A DNA stretch of 34,030 nt. Origin: Chloroflexota bacterium. GTDB lineage: Bacteria; Chloroflexota; Anaerolineae; Ardenticatenales; Ardenticatenaceae. Location: positions 1 through 34,030 of the forward strand of contig DOUV01000126.1 of NCBI GenBank assembly GCA_003520455.1, read 5' to 3'. A program made the position numbers and the translations under genes. Of the stretch, positions 1 through 7,371 are shown in pieces; the first letter of the stretch is position 1, and each line of letters begins with the position of its first letter. The notes below the pieces were generated by a model, which saw only the letters and a list, made by a program, of their open reading frames with translations, had not been told where the DNA came from and did not search any database.

Positions 1-177
1 CGTTGCTGCCGGCGGTTGGGTCGGTGCCGGTTGCTCTGCAGCGGCAGTCGGCGCGGCTACAGTTGGGGCGGCCGGCGGTGCTTCGGTTGCCGGCGCGGAC
101 CCGCCACATGCGGTCAGGAGCGTGAGGATGGCGACAACAACCGCAACGTAGGGTAGCACTCCTTTTTTCCAGGACAT
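1..177 (-). CDS. Lipoprotein N-terminus (partial), probable solute-binding protein
   Basis: Only the first 59 codons are inside the window; the gene continues past position 1. The start is the ATG at 177-175, with a strong ribosome binding site (AAGGAGGAG) about 8 nt upstream. The protein begins with a short basic segment (MSWKKG), a hydrophobic helix, and a lipobox ending LLTAC with the modified Cys at residue 24. An Ala/Pro/Thr-rich linker follows, typical of secreted Chloroflexota lipoproteins. It is divergent from a GntR regulator and shares its control region. A third substrate-binding protein is the most likely identity by context, but no ligand-binding domain is visible, so only the lipoprotein call is firm. 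Confidence 0.75.
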   Translation of the reverse strand, partial: MSWKKGVLPYVAVVVAILTLLTACGGSAPATEAPPAAPTVAAPTAAAEQPAPTQPPAAT

Positions 178-300
178 CGTGATTTTCTCCTCCTTCTCAG
201 GCGACGTCTACGGGAACGCTATGTGCCGCTCGCCGCAACCGTAAGGACCATCCCGGCCGCGCCGGCGTTCGAGGCCACATCCCGCCATGAATCGCACCTG

Positions 301-313
301 GTCCGCTGTTGAC
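301..313. promoter_or_regulatory. Degenerate GntR operator-like palindrome
   Basis: GTCCGCTGTTGAC matches the cluster palindrome GTCAACWGTTGAC at 11 of 13 positions, with the right half-site intact. It lies inside the predicted leader of the leftward lipoprotein transcript. It could be an auxiliary site, but the left half is weak. Confidence 0.35.
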
Positions 314-424
314 AGATGACTCCGCCACAGGCTGGAGATGGTGCGATTGAGCGGGCAATGCTGCCCACGATCAACTCTCATGCGGGTGGCAACAATGATG
401 GGGCAGGCATGTGGTAGGAGACGG

Positions 425-454
425 TTGACAAGATCGATTGACGAGAAGTATACT
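425..454 (+). promoter_or_regulatory. Sigma-70-type promoter for the first GntR regulator
   Basis: TTGACA at 425-430 and TATACT at 449-454 are separated by 18 bp. The expected transcription start is near 461, immediately before the palindrome at 464-476. A protein bound there would block initiation, which predicts autorepression. The leader to the chosen start codon would be about 170 nt. Confidence 0.6.
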
Positions 455-463
455 GACTAAGGT

Positions 464-476
464 GCCAACTGTTGAC
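464..476. promoter_or_regulatory. GntR operator (12 of 13 match)
   Basis: GCCAACTGTTGAC differs from the palindrome GTCAACWGTTGAC at one base. It sits between two facing promoters, just downstream of both predicted start sites (about 461 on plus, about 477 on minus), so one bound dimer could shut both. The assignment to a GntR/FCD protein is inferred from the adjacent regulator gene and from perfect copies at 22.3 and 32.7 kb. Confidence 0.6.
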
Positions 477-483
477 ACTATAC

Positions 484-512
484 AACATACTCGCTCTTCG
501 TGCAAAAGTCAA
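484..512 (-). promoter_or_regulatory. Candidate leftward promoter for the lipoprotein gene
   Basis: Read on the minus strand, TTGACT (512-507) is followed after 17 bp by TATGTT (489-484). The predicted start near 477 abuts the operator at 464-476. The -10 is a 4 of 6 match. The leader to the lipoprotein ATG would be about 300 nt, which is long and lowers confidence. Confidence 0.4.
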
Positions 513-633
513 TCCCTCTTCACGGTCAACCCGGCTGTATCGGGAGGCGCAAAGAAGATGGAGCAATCTGGGACGGCCAATGCCAGACCTGCACAGAGGC
601 CGGATCTCGGGAGCCGCAAGGCGGGAAAGGTCT

Positions 634-1359
634 ATGCCTCGATCAATCAATCCCCAATCAGACATCACGATCTTCTCGATACTTCCGCAAGCGCCACTGG
701 CGCAACAGGCATTGGAGCTGATTCGGCAGGCCATCGTGACCGGGGTCCTTAAACCGCAACAACCTCTCAAAGAGAATGAGATCGCGATCCAGATGGGGAT
801 CAGCCGGCAGCCAGTCCGCGAAGCGCTGCTCATTCTGGAAGAAGAAGGGCTTGTCGAACGGGTACCCTACAAAGGCACCTTTGTCACCACATTCTCGCGG
901 CAGGACGTCGAAGAACTGTACAGCCTGCGAATTGCGTTGGAATGCTTCGGTATCGAACTGCTGGTGCCACGGCTGGACGAGACCGATCTCGGGAAACTGC
1001 GGGCGATTGTTGACCGGATGCACCAGGCAGCTCGTGAGGCTGACGCGCCCGACGTCAGTTGTTATGATCTCCAGTTCCACGAATACCTGATGGCGCGGAC
1101 CGGGCATAAGCGCCTGTTGAGCACCTGGCAGGATCTGAAGTCTCAGATCCGGCGTGTTGTTGCAGCCGGCAACGTCCTAAATGAGGATCTTCATCGGATT
1201 GCCGAGAACCATATGCCTATCCTGGCTGCCCTGGAAGCGCGAGACATCGCCAGGGCGAAAAGCCTCATGCAGCAGCATATCTTTGACTCTGGGGCGCGGG
1301 TGATTGCCAACCTGGAACGACTTCAGAGATCTCCCGCCGATGGCGCGAACGGCGAATGA
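634..1359 (+). CDS. GntR-family transcriptional regulator, FadR/FCD subfamily
   Basis: This is a 241-residue regulator. A winged helix-turn-helix spans about residues 22-83, with the GntR signature ISRQPVREALLILEEEGL as recognition helix and start of the wing. A C-terminal FCD domain carries the usual metal or ligand-binding set Asp145, His149 (DLQFHEYLM), His193 (ENHMPIL) and His215 (LMQQHIF). The frame stays open upstream to 472, but I start at the ATG at 634: it follows GGGAAAGG, gives the usual family length and matches the 240-residue paralog at 33034. A promoter and operator lie upstream, predicting autoregulation. Members usually sense small organic acids and repress nearby catabolic genes; the ligand here is unknown. 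A metallopeptidase gene follows after 66 bp. Confidence 0.9.
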   Translation: MPRSINPQSDITIFSILPQAPLAQQALELIRQAIVTGVLKPQQPLKENEIAIQMGISRQPVREALLILEEEGLVERVPYKGTFVTTFSRQDVEELYSLRIALECFGIELLVPRLDETDLGKLRAIVDRMHQAAREADAPDVSCYDLQFHEYLMARTGHKRLLSTWQDLKSQIRRVVAAGNVLNEDLHRIAENHMPILAALEARDIARAKSLMQQHIFDSGARVIANLERLQRSPADGANGE

Positions 1360-1425
1360 GTCGATGTGATCGCTACCTGAACGCGATACCGTCCATTTCA
1401 GTTGGACCGAAAGAAAGGGAAAACA

Positions 1426-2511
1426 ATGGCGACCGAATCCGAGTACAGCTCCCTGTTTGAACTCGTCAAGGCCTTGACCGAGCTACCGGGCCCAATCGGG
1501 CACGAGCAGCCGGTCAACGATTTTCTCCAAGATCGGTGGCTGTCACGGACAGAGCGCGTCTGGCAAACGCCCGTGGGCAATCTCTTCGCCTTTGTGGGCG
1601 GCAAAGGGCCGCGCCTGCTTATTGGTGGCCACGCCGACGAGATCTGCCTGATGGTGAAGTCGATCACCGACGACGGCTTTCTACACCTTTCGATCTGGAA
1701 TGCCGACCGCGAGGGCCGCCCACCCAAGTGGCTGTTCCCCATCGGTCAGCGTGCACTCGTCGTTGGTCCGGCCAGGCCAGTCTACGGGATCTTCGCGACT
1801 GGCACCGGGCACGCTGCCAGCCAGGCCCAACGCGAGAAGCCGCGCCCTGACTGGAACGATATCTTTGTCGATCTCGGCCTCCGCAGCCGGGCCGAGGTGG
1901 CGGCGCGGGGGGTACGCGTTGGGCACCGGGTCATCTGGAACCCGGCGACTCAACGGCTGGGCGATGCCTTCATCGTCGGCAAGGCGATGGACAACCGCGC
2001 CGCGCTCGCGATTATGACGGCGCTGCTCGATGCGCTCGATCCGGCAGCCCTCGCCTACGAGCTCTACTTTGCTTCAACAGTGTTGGAAGAAACGGGCCTG
2101 GAGGGTGCCCATTCGGTCGCGCGCGAGGAAGAGTTCGACCAGGCGATTGCGCTCGACGTCGGGTTGGCGGGCGATATTCCAACCGTCGATTTGCTCGACG
2201 TCCCGGTGCGGCTCGGCGACGGGCCAGTGGTGGTCCATCAGGATAGCGAGATCCACTATAGCCGCGCGATCAGCAACCGCCTGATCGCCGTCGCGGAGCG
2301 CGAAGCGATCCCCATCCAACACGCCGTCTTCCAGCGCTACGCGAGCGATGGCGCCGCGTTCATCCGCCAGGGAGTCCCCACGGCTCTACTGGCTTTCCCC
2401 ACCCGCTACACTCACAGCCCCTTTGAAACGGTTCATGAAAACGACCTGACACTCACGGTCAGGCTGCTGAAGGCCTATGTGCAGACCGACCCGTCCACCT
2501 TGCCTCACTGA
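1426..2511 (+). CDS. M42-family aminopeptidase / endoglucanase-like metallopeptidase
   Basis: This 361-residue protein has the M42 dinuclear zinc peptidase layout. Metal and catalytic residues are visible as His69 in GGHADEI, bridging Asp189 in GKAMDNRAAL, the Glu pair 221-222 in VLEETGLEGA, Asp244 in ALDVGLAGD and His330 in TRYTHSPFE. Family members are cytoplasmic, often dodecameric aminopeptidases that trim short peptides; some were misnamed cellulase M. The ATG at 1426 follows AGAAAGGGA and is preferred over the in-frame codon at 1402. It is probably cotranscribed with the preceding regulator gene. With two S9 peptidases in the same window it supports a peptide-degrading role. Confidence 0.9.
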   Translation: MATESEYSSLFELVKALTELPGPIGHEQPVNDFLQDRWLSRTERVWQTPVGNLFAFVGGKGPRLLIGGHADEICLMVKSITDDGFLHLSIWNADREGRPPKWLFPIGQRALVVGPARPVYGIFATGTGHAASQAQREKPRPDWNDIFVDLGLRSRAEVAARGVRVGHRVIWNPATQRLGDAFIVGKAMDNRAALAIMTALLDALDPAALAYELYFASTVLEETGLEGAHSVAREEEFDQAIALDVGLAGDIPTVDLLDVPVRLGDGPVVVHQDSEIHYSRAISNRLIAVAEREAIPIQHAVFQRYASDGAAFIRQGVPTALLAFPTRYTHSPFETVHENDLTLTVRLLKAYVQTDPSTLPH

Positions 2512-2652
2512 TCGGTGCCTGGTTGTCTCGACAGCGATCGCAATGCGGCGATTGATTGCCCGCGCATGGGGTCGGGGGCACCGTGCGCGTACGATTCTGT
2601 CACGGATCACGCATCGCGCATCACTTCACTTGTTTCGCAGTGGCACCAGGGG

Positions 2653-3807
2653 TCAGGAAGCCGGATTTGCAGCCGCCCACTCCTCTAACGCCGATACAAC
2701 GGTCATGATCTGCTCAGCGGTGATCTCTGGAAAGAGCGGCAGGGAAAGCATCTTCGCGGCCACCTCCTCAGTCACCGGAAAGGCGCCGGGCTGAAAGCCA
2801 AGGTGGGCGTATGTGGGTTGCAGGTGGAGCGGCGGGCTATAGTAGAGCCGCGAGGCGATCCCTCTGGCGGCCAGGTGATCCCGCACCTGCTCGCGATTCT
2901 CGATCAAAACAGTGTAGGCCCGGTAGACGTGCCTGACCTCGGGGGCCTCGTAGGGTGTGACCAGATCCAGGGACGCCAGGCGTTGGTTGTATTGATTGGC
3001 GACCTCCCGGCGCCGTGCAATTCGGTCTTCCAGGGCCGGTAATTTTGCCCTGAGGATGGCGGCTTGCAGAGTATCTAACCGCTCGTTGAATCCTTCGGCG
3101 ACCAATTCCCAGGAGCGAATCCCCAGGGTGCCGTCGATGCCTGCTTCCATCTCCAGGCTGTGCCCATAGTTGCGCAGGACTTTGATCCGGTCGGCGATCT
3201 CCTTGCGGTTGGTGATGATGATCCCCGCATCGCCGTAGGCGCCCAATATCTTGTTGGGGGCCAGACTGATACAGCCCACATCGCCGAAGGTCCCGACCCT
3301 GCGCCCCTTGTATTCGGCGCCTACCGCCAGTGCTGCGTCCTCAATCACCAGCAGACCACGGTGCCTGGCGATTTCCATGATCGGGTCCATGTCCGCCGGA
3401 TGGCCGAAGAGGTGCACGGGCAGAATCGCCCTGGTTCGACCGGTGATCTTCTCTTCGATCCTGGCCGGATCAAGGTTAAACGTGCGCCGATCGATGTCAG
3501 CCCAGACGATGGTGGCGCCACAGTGTGAGAGAGTCATCGTGGTCGGGTTATCACTGTTGGGGGCGGTGATTACCTCGTCGCCCGGCCCGATGCCGCACGC
3601 CATCAATCCCAGGTGGAGCGCCGCCGTTCCAGAGCCCACCCCCACCGCATAGCGGGCTCCGCAGTAGCGGGCGAATTCTGCCTCGAAGGCTTCGACCTCT
3701 TCTCCCAGGACAAAACTGCCGCTATCGATGACGCGCTGGATCGCCGCGTCGATCTCGTCGCGCAGGGCCTCGTATTCGGTGCGCAGGTTGAACATCGGGA
3801 CACACAT
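2653..3807 (-). CDS. DegT/DnrJ/EryC1-family PLP-dependent aminotransferase
   Basis: This 384-residue fold-type I PLP enzyme is of the family that aminates nucleotide-linked keto-sugars and related compounds. Visible elements are the cofactor pocket GVGSGTAALHLG (about 56-67), Asp157 in IEDAAL, and the Schiff-base Lys186 in LAPNKILGAYGDAG. The usual IEDAAQ reads IEDAAL, and the usual substrate-side loop after TVP/TAP is replaced by NSDNPTT, so the substrate may differ from the sugar-biosynthesis members. It is the last gene of operon A, 39 bp after a HyuB gene. The start at 3807 has GGAG about 10 nt upstream. No other polysaccharide gene is nearby except an NAD-dependent epimerase at 10.5 kb. 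Confidence 0.88.
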   Translation of the reverse strand: MCVPMFNLRTEYEALRDEIDAAIQRVIDSGSFVLGEEVEAFEAEFARYCGARYAVGVGSGTAALHLGLMACGIGPGDEVITAPNSDNPTTMTLSHCGATIVWADIDRRTFNLDPARIEEKITGRTRAILPVHLFGHPADMDPIMEIARHRGLLVIEDAALAVGAEYKGRRVGTFGDVGCISLAPNKILGAYGDAGIIITNRKEIADRIKVLRNYGHSLEMEAGIDGTLGIRSWELVAEGFNERLDTLQAAILRAKLPALEDRIARRREVANQYNQRLASLDLVTPYEAPEVRHVYRAYTVLIENREQVRDHLAARGIASRLYYSPPLHLQPTYAHLGFQPGAFPVTEEVAAKMLSLPLFPEITAEQIMTVVSALEEWAAANPAS

Positions 3808-3846
3808 GGGAGTAGACTCCAGGTAAGCTTGGCGTTCAGAGGGAGG

Positions 3847-5580
3847 TCAGTTCGCATTCTTCGCCTTGTCGCGTGCTGCCGCGACGGGCTGTCTCAAACG
3901 TTGCGGTGCTTCGATCGAGCGGATGTCGAAGGCGTAGTCTGCTCGTGCCCCTTCGGGCGTGATGTATCCCAACTCGATATCGCACAGGATTCGTTCTGGT
4001 TCGCGTTCCTCGACCGGACCAAAGCCCCCGCCTCCAGCAATATGTAACTCGACCACATCACCGGGATTCAGGTGAATGGGCGGGAAGAGCAGGGTGCGCT
4101 TGCCGTTGATGTAGACCTCGCCGATTTTGCCAGGCTTGCCCCCATCGAGCCCTTGGGGCAGGGTCGTGATGCGGTCGGGTGTCAGATTGAAGATCATCGG
4201 CTGACTCCCGGCATGCTCGAAGATAATCACCTGGCCAACCCCGCCGCGCCGGCGGCCGGGGCCACCACTGTCGGGCCGCAACTCCTTCTTGGCGAATAGG
4301 ATTGGCGCCTTGGTCTCGATCACCTCGCACGGCGTGATGGTGCTATTCTCTGGGTAGGAGACGGGGATCATGCCGTCCATCGTCAGCAGTGCTCCTCGGC
4401 CGCCGTGGGGAAGCATGTCGACCAGGAAGTGGCCGAACTCGTCGTCGTCGCCCATCAAGACCAGCGGCCAGATGGCGCCGTTGCTGGCCTGGGCCCGCTC
4501 GCCGAAAATCGGCCACAACGCGCCGAAGAGCACCTGGTTCATGTTGTTGATCGTCTTGGCCCGGGCCTTGACGGCGACCGGGAAGGTCGCGTTCAGGATC
4601 GAGCCTTCCGGCGCGAACATGTGAATCGGTCGAAAGAGCCCCTCGTTGTTGGGGATGTCGGGCGCCAGCGCGCACTTGAACGGGTACATCGAGGCGGCCA
4701 GGGTGCTGTTGTAGGAGGAGTTGATCGATGCTTTGCGCGTCTGCGGCGAGCTGCCGGTGTAATCGATGGAGATGTCACTCCCCCGCACCTCCACCCTGGT
4801 GTGGAGATGGACGATGTCGATGTAGCCGTCGATATCGAGCCCGTATTCATAGACACCATCGGGCAGTTCGGCGATGCGCTTGCGCATCAACTCCTCTGAG
4901 CGCGTGAGGATCTCGTGCGCCAGCAGTTCGATATCATCCATCTCGTAATCGATCAGGAACTCGCCAAAGCGCTCGGCGCCAACTTTGGCCGCGCCGGCCA
5001 TCGCGCGCAGGTCCCCAAGTAGCAGATCCGGGACGCGGCAGTTCTTCCCGATGATCTCGAAAGCGAGTTCGTTCTCCTTCCCCCCCTCGTAGAGTTTGAA
5101 GGGCGGCATGCAAAGACCCTCGCTGAAGACGTCGTAGCCCTCAATCTCGGCGGGGTGGCCGCCAACATCCGACATGTGCGAGACGGTGCCCAGGCAGGCG
5201 ACCACTTTCCCCTTCCAGAAGACCGGGGTGAGGAGGATGTAGTCAGGGAGGTGGCCGGTGCCGATCCAGGGATCATTTGTCGCCAGGACATCGCCCTCCT
5301 TAAGGGTTTCGGGCGGAAAGCGTTCCAACAGAACCCTGGCTGTGCGCGGGTAGACCGCCGAGAAGGTGGCCGTGCTCCAGACCGACTGGCAGAGCGAAGA
5401 GCCCCGAGCGTCGGTCAGGATGCAAGCGAAATCGCGACTCTCTCTGAGAATCGTGGAAAAGGTCGTGCGGACAACAATCTGATCGACCTCATTCATGATC
5501 GAGATCAACCGCTGCCACAAAATGTCCAGGGTGATGGGGTCGAGTCTGCGGGTGTTGCCACGGTTTTGTCGATCGCGCAT
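3847..5580 (-). CDS. HyuB-type hydantoinase B / oxoprolinase subunit (first of tandem pair)
   Basis: This 577-residue protein belongs to the HyuB family, which partners HyuA in N-methylhydantoinase, 5-oxoprolinase and acetone or acetophenone carboxylases. Family blocks include RESRDFACILTDARG, TNDPWIGTGHLPD (about 101-113), GHPAEIEGYDVFSEG, the Gly/Arg-rich SGGPGRRRGGVGQ and the C-terminal GGGGFGP. The ATG at 5580 is chosen because CAGGAG lies 8 nt upstream; the frame is open to 5604. It starts 26 bp after the preceding HyuB gene. By eye the two are clearly paralogous, and both share GSSLCQS and the ...GHLPD form of the motif. No HyuA lies in this operon; a partner may come from operon B. Confidence 0.88.
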   Translation of the reverse strand: MRDRQNRGNTRRLDPITLDILWQRLISIMNEVDQIVVRTTFSTILRESRDFACILTDARGSSLCQSVWSTATFSAVYPRTARVLLERFPPETLKEGDVLATNDPWIGTGHLPDYILLTPVFWKGKVVACLGTVSHMSDVGGHPAEIEGYDVFSEGLCMPPFKLYEGGKENELAFEIIGKNCRVPDLLLGDLRAMAGAAKVGAERFGEFLIDYEMDDIELLAHEILTRSEELMRKRIAELPDGVYEYGLDIDGYIDIVHLHTRVEVRGSDISIDYTGSSPQTRKASINSSYNSTLAASMYPFKCALAPDIPNNEGLFRPIHMFAPEGSILNATFPVAVKARAKTINNMNQVLFGALWPIFGERAQASNGAIWPLVLMGDDDEFGHFLVDMLPHGGRGALLTMDGMIPVSYPENSTITPCEVIETKAPILFAKKELRPDSGGPGRRRGGVGQVIIFEHAGSQPMIFNLTPDRITTLPQGLDGGKPGKIGEVYINGKRTLLFPPIHLNPGDVVELHIAGGGGFGPVEEREPERILCDIELGYITPEGARADYAFDIRSIEAPQRLRQPVAAARDKAKNAN

Positions 5581-5606
5581 TGATTGTCTCCTGATACAGG
5601 TCACCC

Positions 5607-7271
5607 TTATTCGACAATGTCAGTCTCAAGCCCGTAGTCCTCGCGCGCACCACGCAGCGTGATGTAGCCCATCTCGAGGTCGTGCAAGATGCGCTCGCGC
5701 TCGCGCTCGGGCGCCGGGCCAAAGCCAGCTCCGCCGGGCATGCGCATTTCAAGCTCGTCGCCCGGTCGGAAGTGAATCGGCGGGAAGCGCGTCAGTTTCT
5801 GACCGTTGAGATAGACCTCGCCGAGTTTGCCAGGCTGGCCCCCGTTCAGACCGGGTGGCTGGCAGACGATTTTGTCCGGGATCAAGCTCAAAATCATCTC
5901 CTTCTGGCCGATATGGCGGAAGGTGATGATCTGGCTGACCCCGCCCCGCCGCCGGCCGGCGCCGGCCGAATCGGGGAGAAGTTCTTTGCGCCCAAAGAGG
6001 AGCGGTGCCTGGGTCTCCATCACTTCGCACGGAGTCACCGTGCTGTTGTGCGGGAAGGCGACCGGCACAAGACCATCCAACTCGCGCATGGCGCCGCGCC
6101 CGCCGTGGGGTAGCATGTCCACGACGAACTTGCCGTAGCCTTCTTCCTCACCCCGCAACGTAAAGGGCCAGATAGATCCGCTTCCGGCCTGGGCGTGCGC
6201 TCCCAGGATCGGCCACAGCACGCCGAAGAGTACCTGGTTCATGTTGTTGGTGAGCTTCGCGCGCGTTTTGACCGGGTGAGGAAAGGTCGTGTTGAGAATG
6301 CTCCCCTCCGGTGCATAGACATGGAGCGGCCGGAAGAGGCCCTCATTATTGGGAATACGCGGCACGAGGGCGCACTTGAAGGGATAGATCGTCGAGGCAT
6401 AGGTCGTGTTATAGACACAGTTGATCGACCCCTTGCGCGTCTGCGGCGAACTGCCGGTGTAATCCACATAGACATCCGAGCCGCGGATCTCGATCGTGGC
6501 GTGCAGGTGGACGATATCGATGTACCCGTCGATGTCCAGTCCAAACTCATAGACGCCATCCGGCAGGGCCGCAATTTTCTGGCGCATCAATTCTTCGGAG
6601 CGGCCATGAATCTCAGCGGCCAGCACCCGCAGATCATCCATCCCGTAGTCGTCCAGGAATTCCTGCAGCCGCGCCGCCCCGATCCGGTGCGTCCCGATCA
6701 TGGCATGCAAATCGCCCAGCACCATGTGAGGGACACGACAGTTGTTGCCGATGATGGTGAAGACCACTTCGTTGGGCTTGCCGGCCTCGTAGAGTTTACA
6801 GGGTGGCAGGCGCAGCCCTTCCTGGAAGACGTCGTAGGCCTCGATATCGCCTGGGTGCCCGCCGACGTCGGAAACGTGTGCAATGCTCCCGATGAAGCCG
6901 ACCACCTTGCCCTTCCGAAAGACCGGGCTGATCATGACATAGTCCGGGAGGTGGCCGGTCCCGATCCAGGCGTCGTTGGTTGCCAGCACATCGCCCGGCC
7001 CCAGGGTCTCAACCGGGAAATGCTGCAACAAGACCCTGGCGGTGCGCGGCAACACGACACAGAAGTTGGCCGGGCTGAAACTCGACTGGCACAACGAGCT
7101 CCCCTTCTCGTCGGTCAGGATGTAGGCAAAATCGCGACTCTCGCCGACAATGGTCGAAAAGGAAGTGCGCACAATCGCGTCGTCGATCTCGTCCATGATG
7201 GCAATGAGTCGCTGCCACATGATTTCCAGGCCGATTGGATCTATTTCGCCTGTCGTAGGTGTATCGCTCAT
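5607..7271 (-). CDS. HyuB-type hydantoinase B / oxoprolinase subunit (second of tandem pair)
   Basis: This 554-residue HyuB-family protein is a close paralog of the next gene downstream. It has GESRDFAYILTDEKG, TNDAWIGTGHLPD (about 98-110, with Ala where the other three copies have Pro), GHPGDIEAYDVFQEG, AGAGRRRGGVSQ and the C-terminal GGAGFGP. The start at 7271 has TAGGAG 5 nt upstream. It follows the lipoprotein gene after a 100-bp gap that holds a strong hairpin. The enzymatic role depends on a HyuA-type ATPase partner in the characterised family members; which reaction occurs here cannot be told from sequence. Confidence 0.88.
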   Translation of the reverse strand: MSDTPTTGEIDPIGLEIMWQRLIAIMDEIDDAIVRTSFSTIVGESRDFAYILTDEKGSSLCQSSFSPANFCVVLPRTARVLLQHFPVETLGPGDVLATNDAWIGTGHLPDYVMISPVFRKGKVVGFIGSIAHVSDVGGHPGDIEAYDVFQEGLRLPPCKLYEAGKPNEVVFTIIGNNCRVPHMVLGDLHAMIGTHRIGAARLQEFLDDYGMDDLRVLAAEIHGRSEELMRQKIAALPDGVYEFGLDIDGYIDIVHLHATIEIRGSDVYVDYTGSSPQTRKGSINCVYNTTYASTIYPFKCALVPRIPNNEGLFRPLHVYAPEGSILNTTFPHPVKTRAKLTNNMNQVLFGVLWPILGAHAQAGSGSIWPFTLRGEEEGYGKFVVDMLPHGGRGAMRELDGLVPVAFPHNSTVTPCEVMETQAPLLFGRKELLPDSAGAGRRRGGVSQIITFRHIGQKEMILSLIPDKIVCQPPGLNGGQPGKLGEVYLNGQKLTRFPPIHFRPGDELEMRMPGGAGFGPAPERERERILHDLEMGYITLRGAREDYGLETDIVE

Positions 7272-7315
7272 AAAACTCCTACTCCCTGCACGGATCGATA
7301 ACGGAACGCCTCATG

Positions 7316-7346
7316 GGCGAGCGCGCGTCGGTGACGCGCGCTCGCC
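7316..7346 (-). other. Strong intergenic hairpin downstream of solute-binding protein gene
   Basis: GGCGAGCGCGCGTC pairs perfectly with GACGCGCGCTCGCC around a 3-nt loop, giving a 14-bp stem in the gap between the solute-binding protein gene and the first HyuB gene. No T-run follows on the minus strand, so it is not a classic intrinsic terminator. A role in protecting the 3' end of the lipoprotein mRNA or attenuating read-through is likely, since solute-binding proteins are usually needed in excess over downstream products. Confidence 0.65.
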
Positions 7347-7371
7347 TTGCAATCCTGGATGGTGGGGGTGC

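Larger units (their letters stand above)
178..633. promoter_or_regulatory. Divergent control region between lipoprotein and GntR regulator
   Basis: This 456-bp stretch holds no convincing gene. It contains a plus-strand promoter (425-454), a minus-strand promoter (484-512) facing it, a one-mismatch copy of the cluster-wide palindrome (464-476) between the two, and a two-mismatch copy (301-313). An open frame runs from a TTG at 472 into the regulator, but that TTG lies inside the operator and has no ribosome binding site, so I treat 461-633 as untranslated leader. Confidence 0.6.

Noticed and set aside
472..633. N-terminal extension of the first GntR regulator from a TTG at 472
   Set aside because: The TTG lies in the operator at the predicted transcript start, lacks a ribosome binding site, and the extra 54 residues have no GntR character.
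7316..7346. Reading the 14-bp hairpin as a Rho-independent terminator
   Set aside because: No T-run follows the stem on the transcribed strand, and the downstream HyuB genes would otherwise lack a visible promoter.
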